Positions 1-6,990 of a stretch of 18,104 nt of DNA are shown here, piece after piece; within the stretch, counting starts at the first letter, position 1; every line of letters starts with the position of its first letter. The stretch is from JANNRR01 sp031401675. Its GTDB lineage: Bacteria > Pseudomonadota > Alphaproteobacteria > Rhodobacterales > Rhodobacteraceae. The DNA lies in NCBI GenBank assembly GCA_031401675.1, contig JANNRR010000190.1, forward strand, positions 1 to 18,104. Reading direction: 5' to 3'. The notes beneath the pieces were generated by a model. The model had not been told where the DNA came from. It saw nothing but the letters and a program-made list of their open reading frames with translations, and made no database searches. The position numbers and the translations under genes are program-made.

Positions 1-693
1 GAACCACTGTTCGAGTACGGCACCGCGCCGCTCTATTCCGAACAGGCGGTGGCTGCGGGGATCACGACCGAAAAGGCCGATCTGATCTTTGCCTCGATCC
101 CTTACGCACTGCTTGGCAGTTTTCAGAAACCGGCCTACGACCGGATGCGGGCCGAGGATGCCGGCTTTTACGCGGCGCTGGCGGCGCGCGGTTTCCTGCT
201 CGACTGGGGCGACGACGACACCGGATTGTTCATGAAATATGTCCGGCGCGGCTCGGGCTATTACATCGATGTCGGTGCCAGTCAGTTGATCATCGATGGC
301 CGGATCGCGCTGAAGGTCGGCGGGGTGGACCATCTGACTGAAAACGCGGTGGTGATGCGGGATGGCAGCGAGCTGCCGGCCGATCTGGTGGTGTGGGCCA
401 CCGGCTACGGCTCGATGAATGGCTGGGCGGCGGACCTGATCAGCCCCGAGGTCGCCGACCGGGTCGGCAAGTGCTGGGGACTGGGTTCGGCCACCACCAA
501 GGATCCGGGACCGTGGGAGGGCGAGTAGCGAAACATGTGGAAACCGACGGCGCAGCCGGGACTTTTGTTCCACGGCGGCAACCTGCACCAGTCGCGGCAC
601 TATTCGCAGTTCCTGGCGTTGCAGCTGAAGGCGCGCGCCGTGGGCATGGCAACCCCGGTCTGGGGGCAGGGGCCGGTGCATCACCTGCGGTAG
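1..693 (+). pseudogene. Flavin-containing monooxygenase, C-terminal part, interrupted by an in-frame amber stop
   Basis: The open frame enters from the left edge, so the FAD- and NADPH-binding N-terminus lies outside. The visible part has the family's C-terminal layout: a LIFASIPYALL segment, a GYYIDVGASQLI core strand and the DLVVWATGYGSM motif (the conserved ATGY of class B flavoprotein monooxygenases). Translation stops at TAG 526-528, right after GPWEGE. In the same frame, with no indel, it resumes as RNMWKPT, FHGGNLHQSRHYSQFLALQL and KARAVGMATPVWG and ends at TAG 691-693. That tail is what I recall of the C-terminus of this family, so a single codon is disrupted; CAG to TAG would be one transition. 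It could be a nonsense mutation, a sequencing error, or a protein about 55 residues short that still folds. Flavin enzymes of this type oxygenate S, N or carbonyl substrates; the substrate is unknown. Confidence 0.8.
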
Positions 694-723
694 GGGTTGG
701 GGAAGGCAGGGCGGGCAGGCAAA

Positions 724-771
724 GCGTCTCACGGTGAGACGCGTATCGATGTGTTTAAGATCAATGGATTA
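724..771 (+). other. 3'-end module copy 1: palindrome, 16-nt gap, CAATGG motif
   Basis: Positions 724-742 form a perfect palindrome, GCGTCTCAC-G-GTGAGACGC. After exactly 16 nt comes GATCAATGGATTA (759-771), which fits the IHF consensus WATCAANNNNTTR at all but its first base. It lies 30 nt after the monooxygenase stop. The same arrangement recurs on the minus strand at 5927-5972 (16-nt gap) and 9659-9699 (17-nt gap). The palindrome could be a terminator hairpin, a regulator binding site, or both. Confidence 0.55.
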
Positions 772-791
772 GGGTGGTCTCTTTAACGATT

Positions 792-807
792 TGGCAAGGA
801 TTCGGCC
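792..807 (+). promoter_or_regulatory. Possible sigma-54 (-24/-12) promoter
   Basis: TGGCAAG, four bases, then CGGCC gives GG at 793-794 and GC at 805-806 with the required 10-nt gap. The -24 half is close to TGGCACG; the -12 half is weaker than TTGC. The palindrome at 724-742 and IHF-like site at 759-771 sit where an enhancer and IHF site would be expected. No gene is seen downstream, so it may be an orphan or a chance match. Confidence 0.35.
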
Positions 808-952
808 CGAAATGAGCCTGGATTTGCGAGTGCATGATGACGTTTGGTCGAAGCATAGAATGGATAGCCCCACTGCCGTCGCGATTGGAGCAGCTTTTGC
901 TAGTGCTTGTCCGGAATTGGCCTTTGGTGCCGTTCACCTGTTTCTATTGCCC

Positions 953-1199
953 GATTTGATTTCAATCAAATCGCGGCGCGCCTGCCTGCCGCTCGGCAGG
1001 CGCTGTAGTGCGCGCCAGCCCAGCCAGGCGCGCCGCGATTTCCCGGCCAACGCACCGGGTCCAATCCCCCTTGCCCTTCGCTTGCGCTCTCGGGCAACGG
1101 GCCGGGTGACCGTCCCCCGGACGGTCCCCTGATCGGCCCTCGTCGTCACTTCGACCGGCAAGGCCAGCGTCGAGGGCAAAGGCGATTCCATCAATGTTC
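953..1199 (+). repeat. Structured intergenic repeat, copy 1
   Basis: This is one of three related copies in the window. It opens with a 20-nt palindrome (953-972, arms GATTTGATT / AATCAAATC). It continues into a 17-bp perfect stem whose arms are 968-984 and 1025-1041 and which encloses a smaller CCTGCC/GGCAGG hairpin. Then come a TTGCCC...GGGCAA pairing, a GACCGTCC-ccc-GGACGGTC hairpin, a conserved CCTGATCGGCCC, and a tail ending TCAATGTTC. It lies between two convergent genes. See the findings for base-pair covariation between copies. Confidence 0.85.
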
Positions 1200-1243
1200 C
1201 TCCCGCCCTAGTGGCCGGCCGGGCAGACCGGCGCGCTGCGACC

Positions 1244-2302
1244 CTACTGCAACCGCCCCCGGGCTGCCACCGGCAGGGTTTCCACGACCAGCCCGTCGCG
1301 GACCAGATGCACCACGTCGAACAGGTTGCTGACGACACAGGCATGATTGGGGATGACGCTGACGACGTCGCCGACGGCGGGGCGCGTGGCGCAGGCGGTC
1401 AGGTCGACCGCGCCATGCTCCTCGCTCAGCGTGGTGATGACGGCTTCGGGGTACTCGACGATGTGGCCGTATCCGGGCAGGGCGCAGGTATCGGCGGCCA
1501 GCGCCTTTGACCCGGTATCCAGAACGGCGCGGGTGGCGGTCGGGCGGCTGACCACGGTGGCGCGCACCGTCAATGCGCAGTCGGCAAGCGTGCCATGACC
1601 GAACGACACCTGCATCCGGTCGGAATAGATGTAGGTGCCGGGGCGGTGCTCGGTCGCGGTTTTCACCGCACCGGCCTGATACAGATCCGGTGAGCCGCCG
1701 CTGGACACCACCGCGCAGGCGATGCCATCCCGGGCCAGTCGGGCCACGGCCGCCGCCAGCCACGCCTCGACCGCCACCAGATCGCCGCGCGGCGGATAGG
1801 TCATCAGCCCGTCAAAGCGCAGACCGGGGGCGGCGCGGATCGCCCGGGCCAGCGCCAGCGCCTCCTCCGGGGTCTGCACGCCGCAGCGCCCCGATCCGGT
1901 ATCGCATTCGACCAGCACCGGCAGCGGCCGGGCCGGGTCGGTGAAGCGCGCCGCGTAGCCCGCGATCGTGGTCAGGCTGTCCGCCGTTACGGCGATGGTG
2001 ATGCGCCGGTGCAGCGCCGCCAGCCGGTCCAGTTTCGCGGCGCCAAGGATGTTGTAGGGCAGCAGGATGTCGCTTAGCCCGGCGTCGGCCATCACCTCGG
2101 CCTCGCCCAGCTTCTGACAGGTGATCCCGACGGCCCCGAGCGCCAGCGCCGCCAGCGCAAACCGGGGCAGCTTGTGGGTCTTGATGTGCGGGCGCAGCGC
2201 CAGCCCGACCTGATCGGCATAGGCCTGCGCCCGCGCCAGATTGGCCTCGGCCCTTGTCAGATCGACGATCAGGGCGGGGGTATCAAGATCGGTGATGCGC
2301 AT
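1244..2302 (-). CDS. D-threonine aldolase / D-serine dehydratase family PLP enzyme
   Basis: 352 residues, close to the family's usual length of about 360-380. The N-terminal alanine-racemase-like barrel begins TDLDTPALIVDL and carries RPHIKTHK at 37-44; Lys41 is the expected PLP Schiff-base lysine of this fold-type III group. The C-terminal domain has the metal-site pair NHAC, with His320 and Cys322 as probable Zn or Mn ligands, as in eukaryote-type D-serine dehydratase and D-threonine aldolase. Members cleave D-threonine or related beta-hydroxy-D-amino acids to glycine and an aldehyde, or deaminate D-serine or 3-hydroxyaspartate; sequence alone does not separate these. The ATG at 2302 has an excellent AGGAGG 8 nt upstream (2311-2316). 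It is divergent from the dehydrogenase block at 2861. Cytoplasmic, with no signal peptide. Confidence 0.85.
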   Translation of the reverse strand: MRITDLDTPALIVDLTRAEANLARAQAYADQVGLALRPHIKTHKLPRFALAALALGAVGITCQKLGEAEVMADAGLSDILLPYNILGAAKLDRLAALHRRITIAVTADSLTTIAGYAARFTDPARPLPVLVECDTGSGRCGVQTPEEALALARAIRAAPGLRFDGLMTYPPRGDLVAVEAWLAAAVARLARDGIACAVVSSGGSPDLYQAGAVKTATEHRPGTYIYSDRMQVSFGHGTLADCALTVRATVVSRPTATRAVLDTGSKALAADTCALPGYGHIVEYPEAVITTLSEEHGAVDLTACATRPAVGDVVSVIPNHACVVSNLFDVVHLVRDGLVVETLPVAARGRLQ

Positions 2303-2446
2303 CGGGCCGGCCTCCTGTGGGGATGCGCCATCCTATGCCGGGTGCGCCGGGCCGCGCCAGAACAATCCCGGCGGGCGGGTCAGTGCGGTGGCGCAGCGAT
2401 GGCCGGGCTGTTTGGCGCGGTCACCGACGGGCTGATCGGGCGCGGA

Positions 2447-2670
2447 TGAACATTGACGGAACAGCCTTAAGGCTTGCCACCCGCTCCGCCGTTCGATGAG
2501 TTGCGCCCGGGCCGATCAGGGGACCTTCCGGGGGCCGGACACCCGGCCCGTTGCCCGGGAGGCGCAAGCCGGAAAGCAAGGGGGATTTGGCCGGGTGCGT
2601 CGTTCGGGACATCAGGCCGCGCCCGCCAATCGGCGGCAGGCGCGGTCTGATTTGTCTGACGCCAAATCAG
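2447..2670 (-). repeat. Structured intergenic repeat, copy 2 (inverted)
   Basis: Read on the minus strand this copy aligns with copies 1 and 3. It has a palindromic start (2647-2670, arms CTGATTTG/CAAATCAG), a long stem (arms 2637-2653 and 2609-2625 on the plus strand, with two mismatches and one G-T pair), an inner CCGCC/GGCGG hairpin, CCTGATCGGCCC, and a tail ending TCAATGTTC. It is about 25 nt shorter, mainly because the segment after the inner hairpin is missing. It sits in a divergent promoter region, unlike the other two copies. Confidence 0.75.
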
Positions 2671-2761
2671 ATAGGAAACCGAGAGATCGGGTCGTACGCC
2701 ACATCGCCAGTTGACCCGGCAGGAGCCTTGCACCCGGCACAATCATTGCTATCTTGCGGCC

Positions 2762-2834
2762 TTGGCAACGTTTCGACGCCAACCGAACGGCTGGCGCAGC
2801 AAACATTCTGCTTTTCTTCGACCCGTCAACGGGT
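2762..2834 (+). promoter_or_regulatory. Candidate operator region upstream of the dehydrogenase block
   Basis: Two short inverted repeats lie 27-99 nt before the ATG at 2861: TTGGC-11 nt-GCCAA (2762-2782) and ACCCGT-ca-ACGGGT (2821-2834). They are of the size bound by LacI/GntR-type regulators, but no regulator gene is in the window and no clear -35/-10 pair was found. Confidence 0.25.
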
Positions 2835-2860
2835 TGAGACATGGAGTTCAGGCAAATCCT

Positions 2861-3766
2861 ATGACCAGACGCATCATCTTCACCGGCGGCACCGGCAAGG
2901 CCGGGCGGCACGCGGTGCCACATCTGCTGAAAAAAGGCTACAGCATCCTGAATGTCGATCTGAAGCCGCTGGATCTGCCCGGCGTCAACACGCTGATCGC
3001 CGATCTGACCGACAGCGGGCAGGCGTTCAACGCCCTGACCACGCATTTCGGCTTTGACGGCTTTGCGGACGGCGCGCCGCCACAGGCCCCCGATGCCGTG
3101 GTGCATTTCGCGGCGATCCCGCGCGTGATGATCGAACCCGACAACGTCACCTTTGCCGCCAACGTCCTCAGTACCTACAACGTCATCGAAGCGGCGATGA
3201 AGCTGGGCGTGCGCAAGGTCATCATCGCCAGTTCGGAAACAACCTACGGCGTCTGTTTCGCAGAAGGCGACAAGGACTACCACTCCTTTCCGCTGACCGA
3301 GGACTATGACAGCGACCCGATGGACAGCTATGGCCTGTCCAAGGTGGTGAACGAGAAAACCGCCCGCGCCTTTGCCATGCGCTACAAGGCCGACATCTAC
3401 GCCCTGCGCATCGGTAATGTGATCGAGCCGCACGAATATGCCAATTTTCACGGCTGGCTGGCCAATCCGCCCAGCCGCAAGCGCAATGCCTGGAGCTATA
3501 TCGACGCCCGCGATCTGGGCGAGATCGTGCATCTGTGCATCGAAAAGGACGGGCTTGGCTATCAGGTGTTCAACGCGGTCAATGACACCATCACCGCCAA
3601 CATGGACACCACCGATTTCTTGGCAAAGTACGCGCCCGCAACACCGGTGACGCAGCGCATGTCGGCGCACGAGGCACCGATTTCCAACGCCAAGGCCCGG
3701 GGCCTGCTGGGATTCCGCGAGGCGCATCCCTGGCGGCAGGAACCGGCCTTTCTGAACAGCAGGTAA
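2861..3766 (+). CDS. NAD(P)-dependent epimerase/dehydratase family protein
   Basis: 301 residues from ATG 2861. An N-terminal Rossmann motif, GGTGKAG at 9-15, follows strand RRIIFT. The acidic NVDLKPLD stretch after the second strand suggests NAD rather than NADP. VVHFAA at 80-85, SSETTYG at 124-130 and YGLSK (Tyr157, Lys161) complete the extended-SDR catalytic set. The family oxidises, epimerises or dehydrates sugars and sugar acids; uronate dehydrogenase-like and sugar-acid 2-dehydrogenase activities are possible. I do not see close resemblance to DenD as I recall it. The frame stays open upstream to 2711, but that extension runs through non-coding, operator-like sequence and starts before the Rossmann fold, so I chose 2861. 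The ribosome site is weak (GGAG about 14 nt upstream). It is first of three co-directional dehydrogenase genes, 30 nt before the next. Confidence 0.8.
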   Translation: MTRRIIFTGGTGKAGRHAVPHLLKKGYSILNVDLKPLDLPGVNTLIADLTDSGQAFNALTTHFGFDGFADGAPPQAPDAVVHFAAIPRVMIEPDNVTFAANVLSTYNVIEAAMKLGVRKVIIASSETTYGVCFAEGDKDYHSFPLTEDYDSDPMDSYGLSKVVNEKTARAFAMRYKADIYALRIGNVIEPHEYANFHGWLANPPSRKRNAWSYIDARDLGEIVHLCIEKDGLGYQVFNAVNDTITANMDTTDFLAKYAPATPVTQRMSAHEAPISNAKARGLLGFREAHPWRQEPAFLNSR

Positions 3767-3796
3767 CGCCCCGCAGCGGGCAAGGGGGAACGCATC

Positions 3797-4711
3797 ATGG
3801 CAACCGAAACCGTCGGCTTCATCGGGCTGGGCTTCATGGGTCACGGCATGGCGAAGAACATCGTGGAAAAGGGCTATCCTCTGACCATCATGGGCCGCCG
3901 CAACCGCACGCCGGTCGAGGATCTGGTCGGGCGCGGCGCGGTCGAGGTGGCATCGGCCAAAGCGGTCGGGCAGGCGGCGTCGGTGGTTTTCCTGTGCGTC
4001 ACCGGCTCGCCCGATGTCGAGGCGATCGTGCGCGGGACGCAGGGGCTGGCGGCGGGGATGAAGCCGGGGTCGGTGATTGTCGACTGTTCGACCGCCGATC
4101 CGAATTCCACGCTGGCGCTGGCCGCCGAACTGGCACCCCTGGGCATCGACATGGTGGACGCGCCGCTGGGGCGCACGCCGAAAGAGGCCTGGGCCGGCAC
4201 GCTGGACGCCATGGTCGGCTGCTCGGAGGCGCTGTTTGCCCGGCTGAAGCCGGTGATCGACACCTGGGCGGGCAAGGTCGTGCATATCGGGGCCACCGGC
4301 GACGGCCACCGCATGAAGCTGTTGAACAACTTCCTGTCGCTGGGCTATGCCGCAATCTATGCCGAGGCCTTGACGCTGAGCCAGCGCGTCGGGATCTCGC
4401 CCGAACGTTTTGACAGCGTGATCCGGGGCGGGCGGATGGACTGCGGGTTTTACCAGACCTACATGCAGTGGACGCTGGACGGCAACCGCGATGCGCACAA
4501 GTTCAGCATCGCCAATGGCTTCAAGGACCTGCGCTACCTTGAATCGATGGCCGATGCCGCCGGCGTCGCCAATCCGATGGGCAATGCCGCCAAGAACAGC
4601 TTTGCCTTGGCCAATGCCGCAGCCCCACAGGATTTCGTGCCGATGCTGGCGACCCACGTCGGGCGGGTCAATGGTGTCGACCTTGAACCCAAGGCCAGGG
4701 CCAAGGCATGA
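3797..4711 (+). CDS. Beta-hydroxyacid dehydrogenase (3-hydroxyisobutyrate / sulfolactaldehyde reductase-like)
   Basis: 304 residues, normal for the family. The N-terminal NAD(P) motif is GFIGLGFMG at 7-15. The C-terminal helical domain has HRMKLLNNF with catalytic Lys174 followed by Asn177-Asn178. The substrate loop reads DAPLGRTPKEAWAGTL. Most homologues, including the paralogue at 12407-13315, have DAPVSGG there; Gly125-Arg126-Thr127 instead resembles the GRT of sulfolactaldehyde reductases such as YihU, whose arginine contacts the sulfonate. That assignment is an inference. It reversibly reduces a semialdehyde or oxidises a beta-hydroxy acid. AAGGGGG at 3781-3787 lies about 9 nt before the ATG. 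The stop overlaps the next start as ATGA (4708-4711), so the two are probably translationally coupled. Confidence 0.82.
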   Translation: MATETVGFIGLGFMGHGMAKNIVEKGYPLTIMGRRNRTPVEDLVGRGAVEVASAKAVGQAASVVFLCVTGSPDVEAIVRGTQGLAAGMKPGSVIVDCSTADPNSTLALAAELAPLGIDMVDAPLGRTPKEAWAGTLDAMVGCSEALFARLKPVIDTWAGKVVHIGATGDGHRMKLLNNFLSLGYAAIYAEALTLSQRVGISPERFDSVIRGGRMDCGFYQTYMQWTLDGNRDAHKFSIANGFKDLRYLESMADAAGVANPMGNAAKNSFALANAAAPQDFVPMLATHVGRVNGVDLEPKARAKA

Positions 4712-5568
4712 GCCTGCATCCCGCCCTGACCCCGGGTCGCGTCGCGGTCATCACCGGTGCTGCCTCCGGCATCGGGCTGGCAGCGGCGGAGCGGCTGGCG
4801 GTTTTGGGCATGCGGATCGTGCTGGCCGATGTGAACGCGGCTGCGCTGGCGCTGGCGCGCGACCGGGTGGCGGCGTTGGCGGCGCGGCCTGCCGATGTGA
4901 TCGGGGTGCCAACCGATGTGGCGCGGCCCGAGGATGTGGCCGGTCTGCGCGACGCCGCGCTGGCGCGGTTCGGCGAGGTGGCGTTCCTGATGAACAATGC
5001 CGGAACCGAGGGCGGCGGGCAATTGTCGGGCGATCCGGCGCGGTGGCGCCAGATCATCGGGGTCAACCTCTGGGGCGTCATCAACGGCTTGCAGGCTTTT
5101 GTTCCGGCGATGCAGGCGCAGGGCAGCGATTGCGCCATCGTGAACACCGGGTCGAAACAGGGCATCACCTGCCCGCCGGGCGACACCGCCTACAACATCT
5201 CGAAAGCCGGGATCAAAGTGGCGACCGAGGCGCTGGCGCATGATCTGCGCCAGACCCCCGGCAACCGGATCAGCGCGCATCTGCTGATCCCCGGCTTTAC
5301 CTTTACCGGCTTCACCAAGGCGGCAGAGCGGCCGCAGGCGGCCTGGACCGCCGGTCAGGTGGTGGATTTCATGCTGGTCGCGATGGCGGCCGGCGATTTC
5401 TACATTCTGTGCCCCGACAACGCCGTGCCGCGCCGTCTGGACGAATTGCGCATCGCCTGGGCCGCCGGTGACATCATCGAGAACCGCCCGCCCTTGTCGC
5501 GCTGGCACCCGGACTGGACAGAGGCATTTGCCAAGTTTCTGGACAAGGGTCTGACGGGGCAGGGGTAG
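4708..5568 (+). CDS. Short-chain dehydrogenase/reductase
   Basis: 286 residues, classical SDR. The cofactor motif TGAASGIG is at 16-23, with Asp41 after the second strand (VLADV), which favours NAD(H). NNAG is at 96-99. Ser149, Tyr162 and Lys166 (NTGSKQG and YNISK) form the catalytic set. The C-terminal 80 residues are longer than the SDR core and contain WHPDWTEAFAKFLDK. The start is fixed by the 4-bp ATGA overlap with the upstream dehydrogenase. Substrate unknown; position in the block suggests an alcohol or hydroxy-acid intermediate shared with the two preceding enzymes. No terminator with a T-run follows; the next feature is repeat copy 3, about 78 nt downstream. Confidence 0.82.
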   Translation: MSLHPALTPGRVAVITGAASGIGLAAAERLAVLGMRIVLADVNAAALALARDRVAALAARPADVIGVPTDVARPEDVAGLRDAALARFGEVAFLMNNAGTEGGGQLSGDPARWRQIIGVNLWGVINGLQAFVPAMQAQGSDCAIVNTGSKQGITCPPGDTAYNISKAGIKVATEALAHDLRQTPGNRISAHLLIPGFTFTGFTKAAERPQAAWTAGQVVDFMLVAMAAGDFYILCPDNAVPRRLDELRIAWAAGDIIENRPPLSRWHPDWTEAFAKFLDKGLTGQG

Positions 5569-5645
5569 CGGGTTGGCCGTCGTGTTGGAGTTGCAGCGGG
5601 GTGGCAATTGGTGGAAACACTGATCCGCTGCTGCTGGTCTTGCCG

Positions 5646-5895
5646 GATTTGATTTCAATCAAATCAGGGCGCGCCTGCCTGCCCCTTGGCAGGCTCGGGT
5701 AGAGCGCCAGCCCAGTCAGGCGCGCCCTGATTTCCCGATCACAGCACCCAGCCCGACAGCCCTTGCCCTCCGGCTTGCGCGTTCAGGCAACGGACCGGGC
5801 GTCCGTCCCCCGGACGGCCACCTGATCGGCCCTGGCGCATCACATCGAACTGCAAAGCGGATGGAGACGCCGAAAGCGATCCCTACAACTTTCAT
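5646..5895 (+). repeat. Structured intergenic repeat, copy 3
   Basis: It has the same order of elements as copy 1: the identical 20-nt palindrome (5646-5665), a perfect 17-bp stem (5661-5677 with 5717-5733), an inner CCTGCC/GGCAGG hairpin, a TTGCC...GGCAA pairing, a CCGTCC-ccc-GGACGG hairpin, CCTGATCGGCCC, and a related tail. Two stem base pairs differ from copy 1 and both partners changed, so pairing is kept. It lies between convergent genes (SDR plus, ABC permease minus). Confidence 0.85.
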
Positions 5896-5926
5896 CATTC
5901 CCTAATTTCAGGTTAATTCGCAACCG

Positions 5927-5972
5927 CAACCCATTGATTTCAAAGACTCGGAAAATGTCCCGACGCGGGACA
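5927..5972 (-). terminator. Hairpin terminator of the ABC operon with CAATGG motif (3'-end module copy 2)
   Basis: Read on the minus strand, 6 nt after the permease stop, there is a perfect stem TGTCCCG-cgt-CGGGACA (5956-5972) followed by TTTT (5952-5955), a plausible rho-independent terminator. Sixteen nt beyond the stem is AATCAATGGGTTG (5927-5939), a full match to WATCAANNNNTTR. Stem, gap and motif repeat the arrangement at 724-771. Confidence 0.6.
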
Positions 5973-5978
5973 CCCGCC

Positions 5979-6974
5979 CTATTCGCCCTTGCGATAATTC
6001 GCCAGCCGGTCGAACAGCACCGCAATCAGGATCGCCCCGCCGATGAACGTGCCTTGCCAGAAGGCGTTGATGCCCAAGAGCCCCAGCGAGTTCCGGATCA
6101 CCTCGATCAGCATGGCCCCGATGATCGCCCCCAAAGCCGTGCCCGAACCGCCCATCAGGTTGGCCCCGCCGATCACTGCCGCCGCGATCACCTGCAACTC
6201 CATCCCCGCGCCAATGTTGGTCGTCACCGCCCCGAGCCAGCCGGTCTGGATGATCCCGGCAATCCCGGCGGACAGCGACGAGATCATATAGACAGCGACC
6301 TTGATCATCTTGACCGGCACCCCGGTCAGCGTTGCGGCATGCTCATTGCCGCCGATGGCAAAGATGTGCCGCCCGAACCGGGTCCAGCGCAGCATGAAGC
6401 CGGTGATCAGGCCCAGCACCACCATGTAGATCACCGGGTTGGCCACGCCGAACATGGCACCGCCGCCCAGGGCCAGCAGCGCATCATGATCCGGCCCGAA
6501 CTCGAACACCACGGTGTTGCCCGACGCCACCATCGCCAGCGACCGGGCAATCGACAGCATCCCCAGAGTGACGACAAATGATGGCAACCCGATGTAGGCG
6601 ATCAGATAGCCGTTGAACGCCCCGACCACCAACGAGGTGGCAACGGCGGCCAGTATCCCGACTTCAAGCGAATAGCCGGCGTGCATCGTCACTGCCAGGA
6701 CCATCGAACACAGGCACAGCACCGACCCGACCGACAGATCGATGCCGCCGGTGATGATCACGACAGTCATGCCAAAGGCGATGATGGCGACAAAGGTGAC
6801 GTTGCGGGTGATGTTGTAGAGGTTCTTCGACGTGGCGAAACTGTCGGTGGCAAACGACAGCGCCACACAGGCAACGATCACCGCGATGAACACCCAGAAG
6901 GTCTGACTGGCCAGTACCCCCGACAGCCAGGTCTGGCCTTTCTGTTCGATCGATTCGTTCAGTGACACCGTCAT
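5979..6974 (-). CDS. Sugar ABC transporter permease (CUT2 / RbsC-FrcC type)
   Basis: 331 residues from ATG 6974, chosen because AAGGAG (6980-6985) lies 5 nt upstream; the longer open frame would run back into the ATPase gene. The protein is strongly hydrophobic, with about eight to ten membrane segments, starting with FWVFIAVIVACVALSF after a short cytoplasmic N-terminus. TGGIDLSVGSV near residue 75 is the hallmark of CUT2 inner-membrane permeases, and FGRHIFAIGGNEHAATLTGV is the cytoplasmic coupling-loop region. It forms the transmembrane channel as a homodimer, partnered by the ATPase upstream and the binding protein at 8384. The gap to the ATPase stop is 43 nt and contains a hairpin (6991-7014). 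A terminator follows at 5952-5972. Confidence 0.92.
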   Translation of the reverse strand: MTVSLNESIEQKGQTWLSGVLASQTFWVFIAVIVACVALSFATDSFATSKNLYNITRNVTFVAIIAFGMTVVIITGGIDLSVGSVLCLCSMVLAVTMHAGYSLEVGILAAVATSLVVGAFNGYLIAYIGLPSFVVTLGMLSIARSLAMVASGNTVVFEFGPDHDALLALGGGAMFGVANPVIYMVVLGLITGFMLRWTRFGRHIFAIGGNEHAATLTGVPVKMIKVAVYMISSLSAGIAGIIQTGWLGAVTTNIGAGMELQVIAAAVIGGANLMGGSGTALGAIIGAMLIEVIRNSLGLLGINAFWQGTFIGGAILIAVLFDRLANYRKGE

Positions 6975-6990
6975 CTTCACTCCTTGCCCG

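Larger units (their letters stand above)
694..952. other. Intergenic stretch with palindrome and promoter-like signals, no recognisable gene
   Basis: This stretch lies between the monooxygenase remnant and repeat copy 1 and looks less GC-rich than its surroundings. It holds a palindrome at 724-742, a CAATGG motif at 759-771 and a sigma-54-like -24/-12 element at 792-807. An open frame on the plus strand (from TTG 791 or ATG 860) runs into the repeat. It has no ribosome binding site I can see and resembles no family I recognise, so I do not call it a gene. Confidence 0.5.
2303..2860. other. Divergent intergenic region containing repeat copy 2
   Basis: This gap separates the PLP enzyme (minus) from the epimerase-family gene (plus) and must hold both promoters. 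It contains repeat copy 2 (2447-2670) and two small inverted repeats near the plus-strand gene: TTGGC/GCCAA at 2762-2782 and ACCCGT-ca-ACGGGT at 2821-2834. A 16-codon ATG frame at 2399-2449 has high GC3 and ends next to the repeat; I cannot support it as a gene. Confidence 0.5.

Noticed and set aside
791..1132. Plus-strand open frame downstream of the sigma-54-like element
   Set aside because: It begins with TTG inside the -24 element or ATG 860 without a ribosome site, runs into the repeat and matches nothing I recognise.
934..1344. Repeat copies as a coding family (shared RADQGT-RG-TRPVARE frame in copies 1 and 2)
   Set aside because: The same frame has a TGA in copy 3, changes favour preserved base pairing over protein, and no start signal is consistent among copies.
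2399..2449. Sixteen-residue ATG frame (MAGLFGAVTDGLIGRG) beside repeat copy 2
   Set aside because: GC3 is high, but it is too short to judge and has no clear ribosome site; it may be a gene remnant.
2711..2860. N-terminal extension of the epimerase-family protein by 50 residues
   Set aside because: The extension lies before the Rossmann strand, has no family resemblance and overlaps operator-like inverted repeats.
2612..4657. A 681-codon open frame on the minus strand
   Set aside because: It is antisense to the epimerase-family and beta-hydroxyacid dehydrogenase genes, which carry full catalytic motifs; its translation is rich in R, H, Q, G as expected of a GC-rich shadow frame.
953..5895. 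Repeats as a CRISPR array
   Set aside because: Copies are long, kilobases apart, in both orientations, with genes between them and no cas genes.
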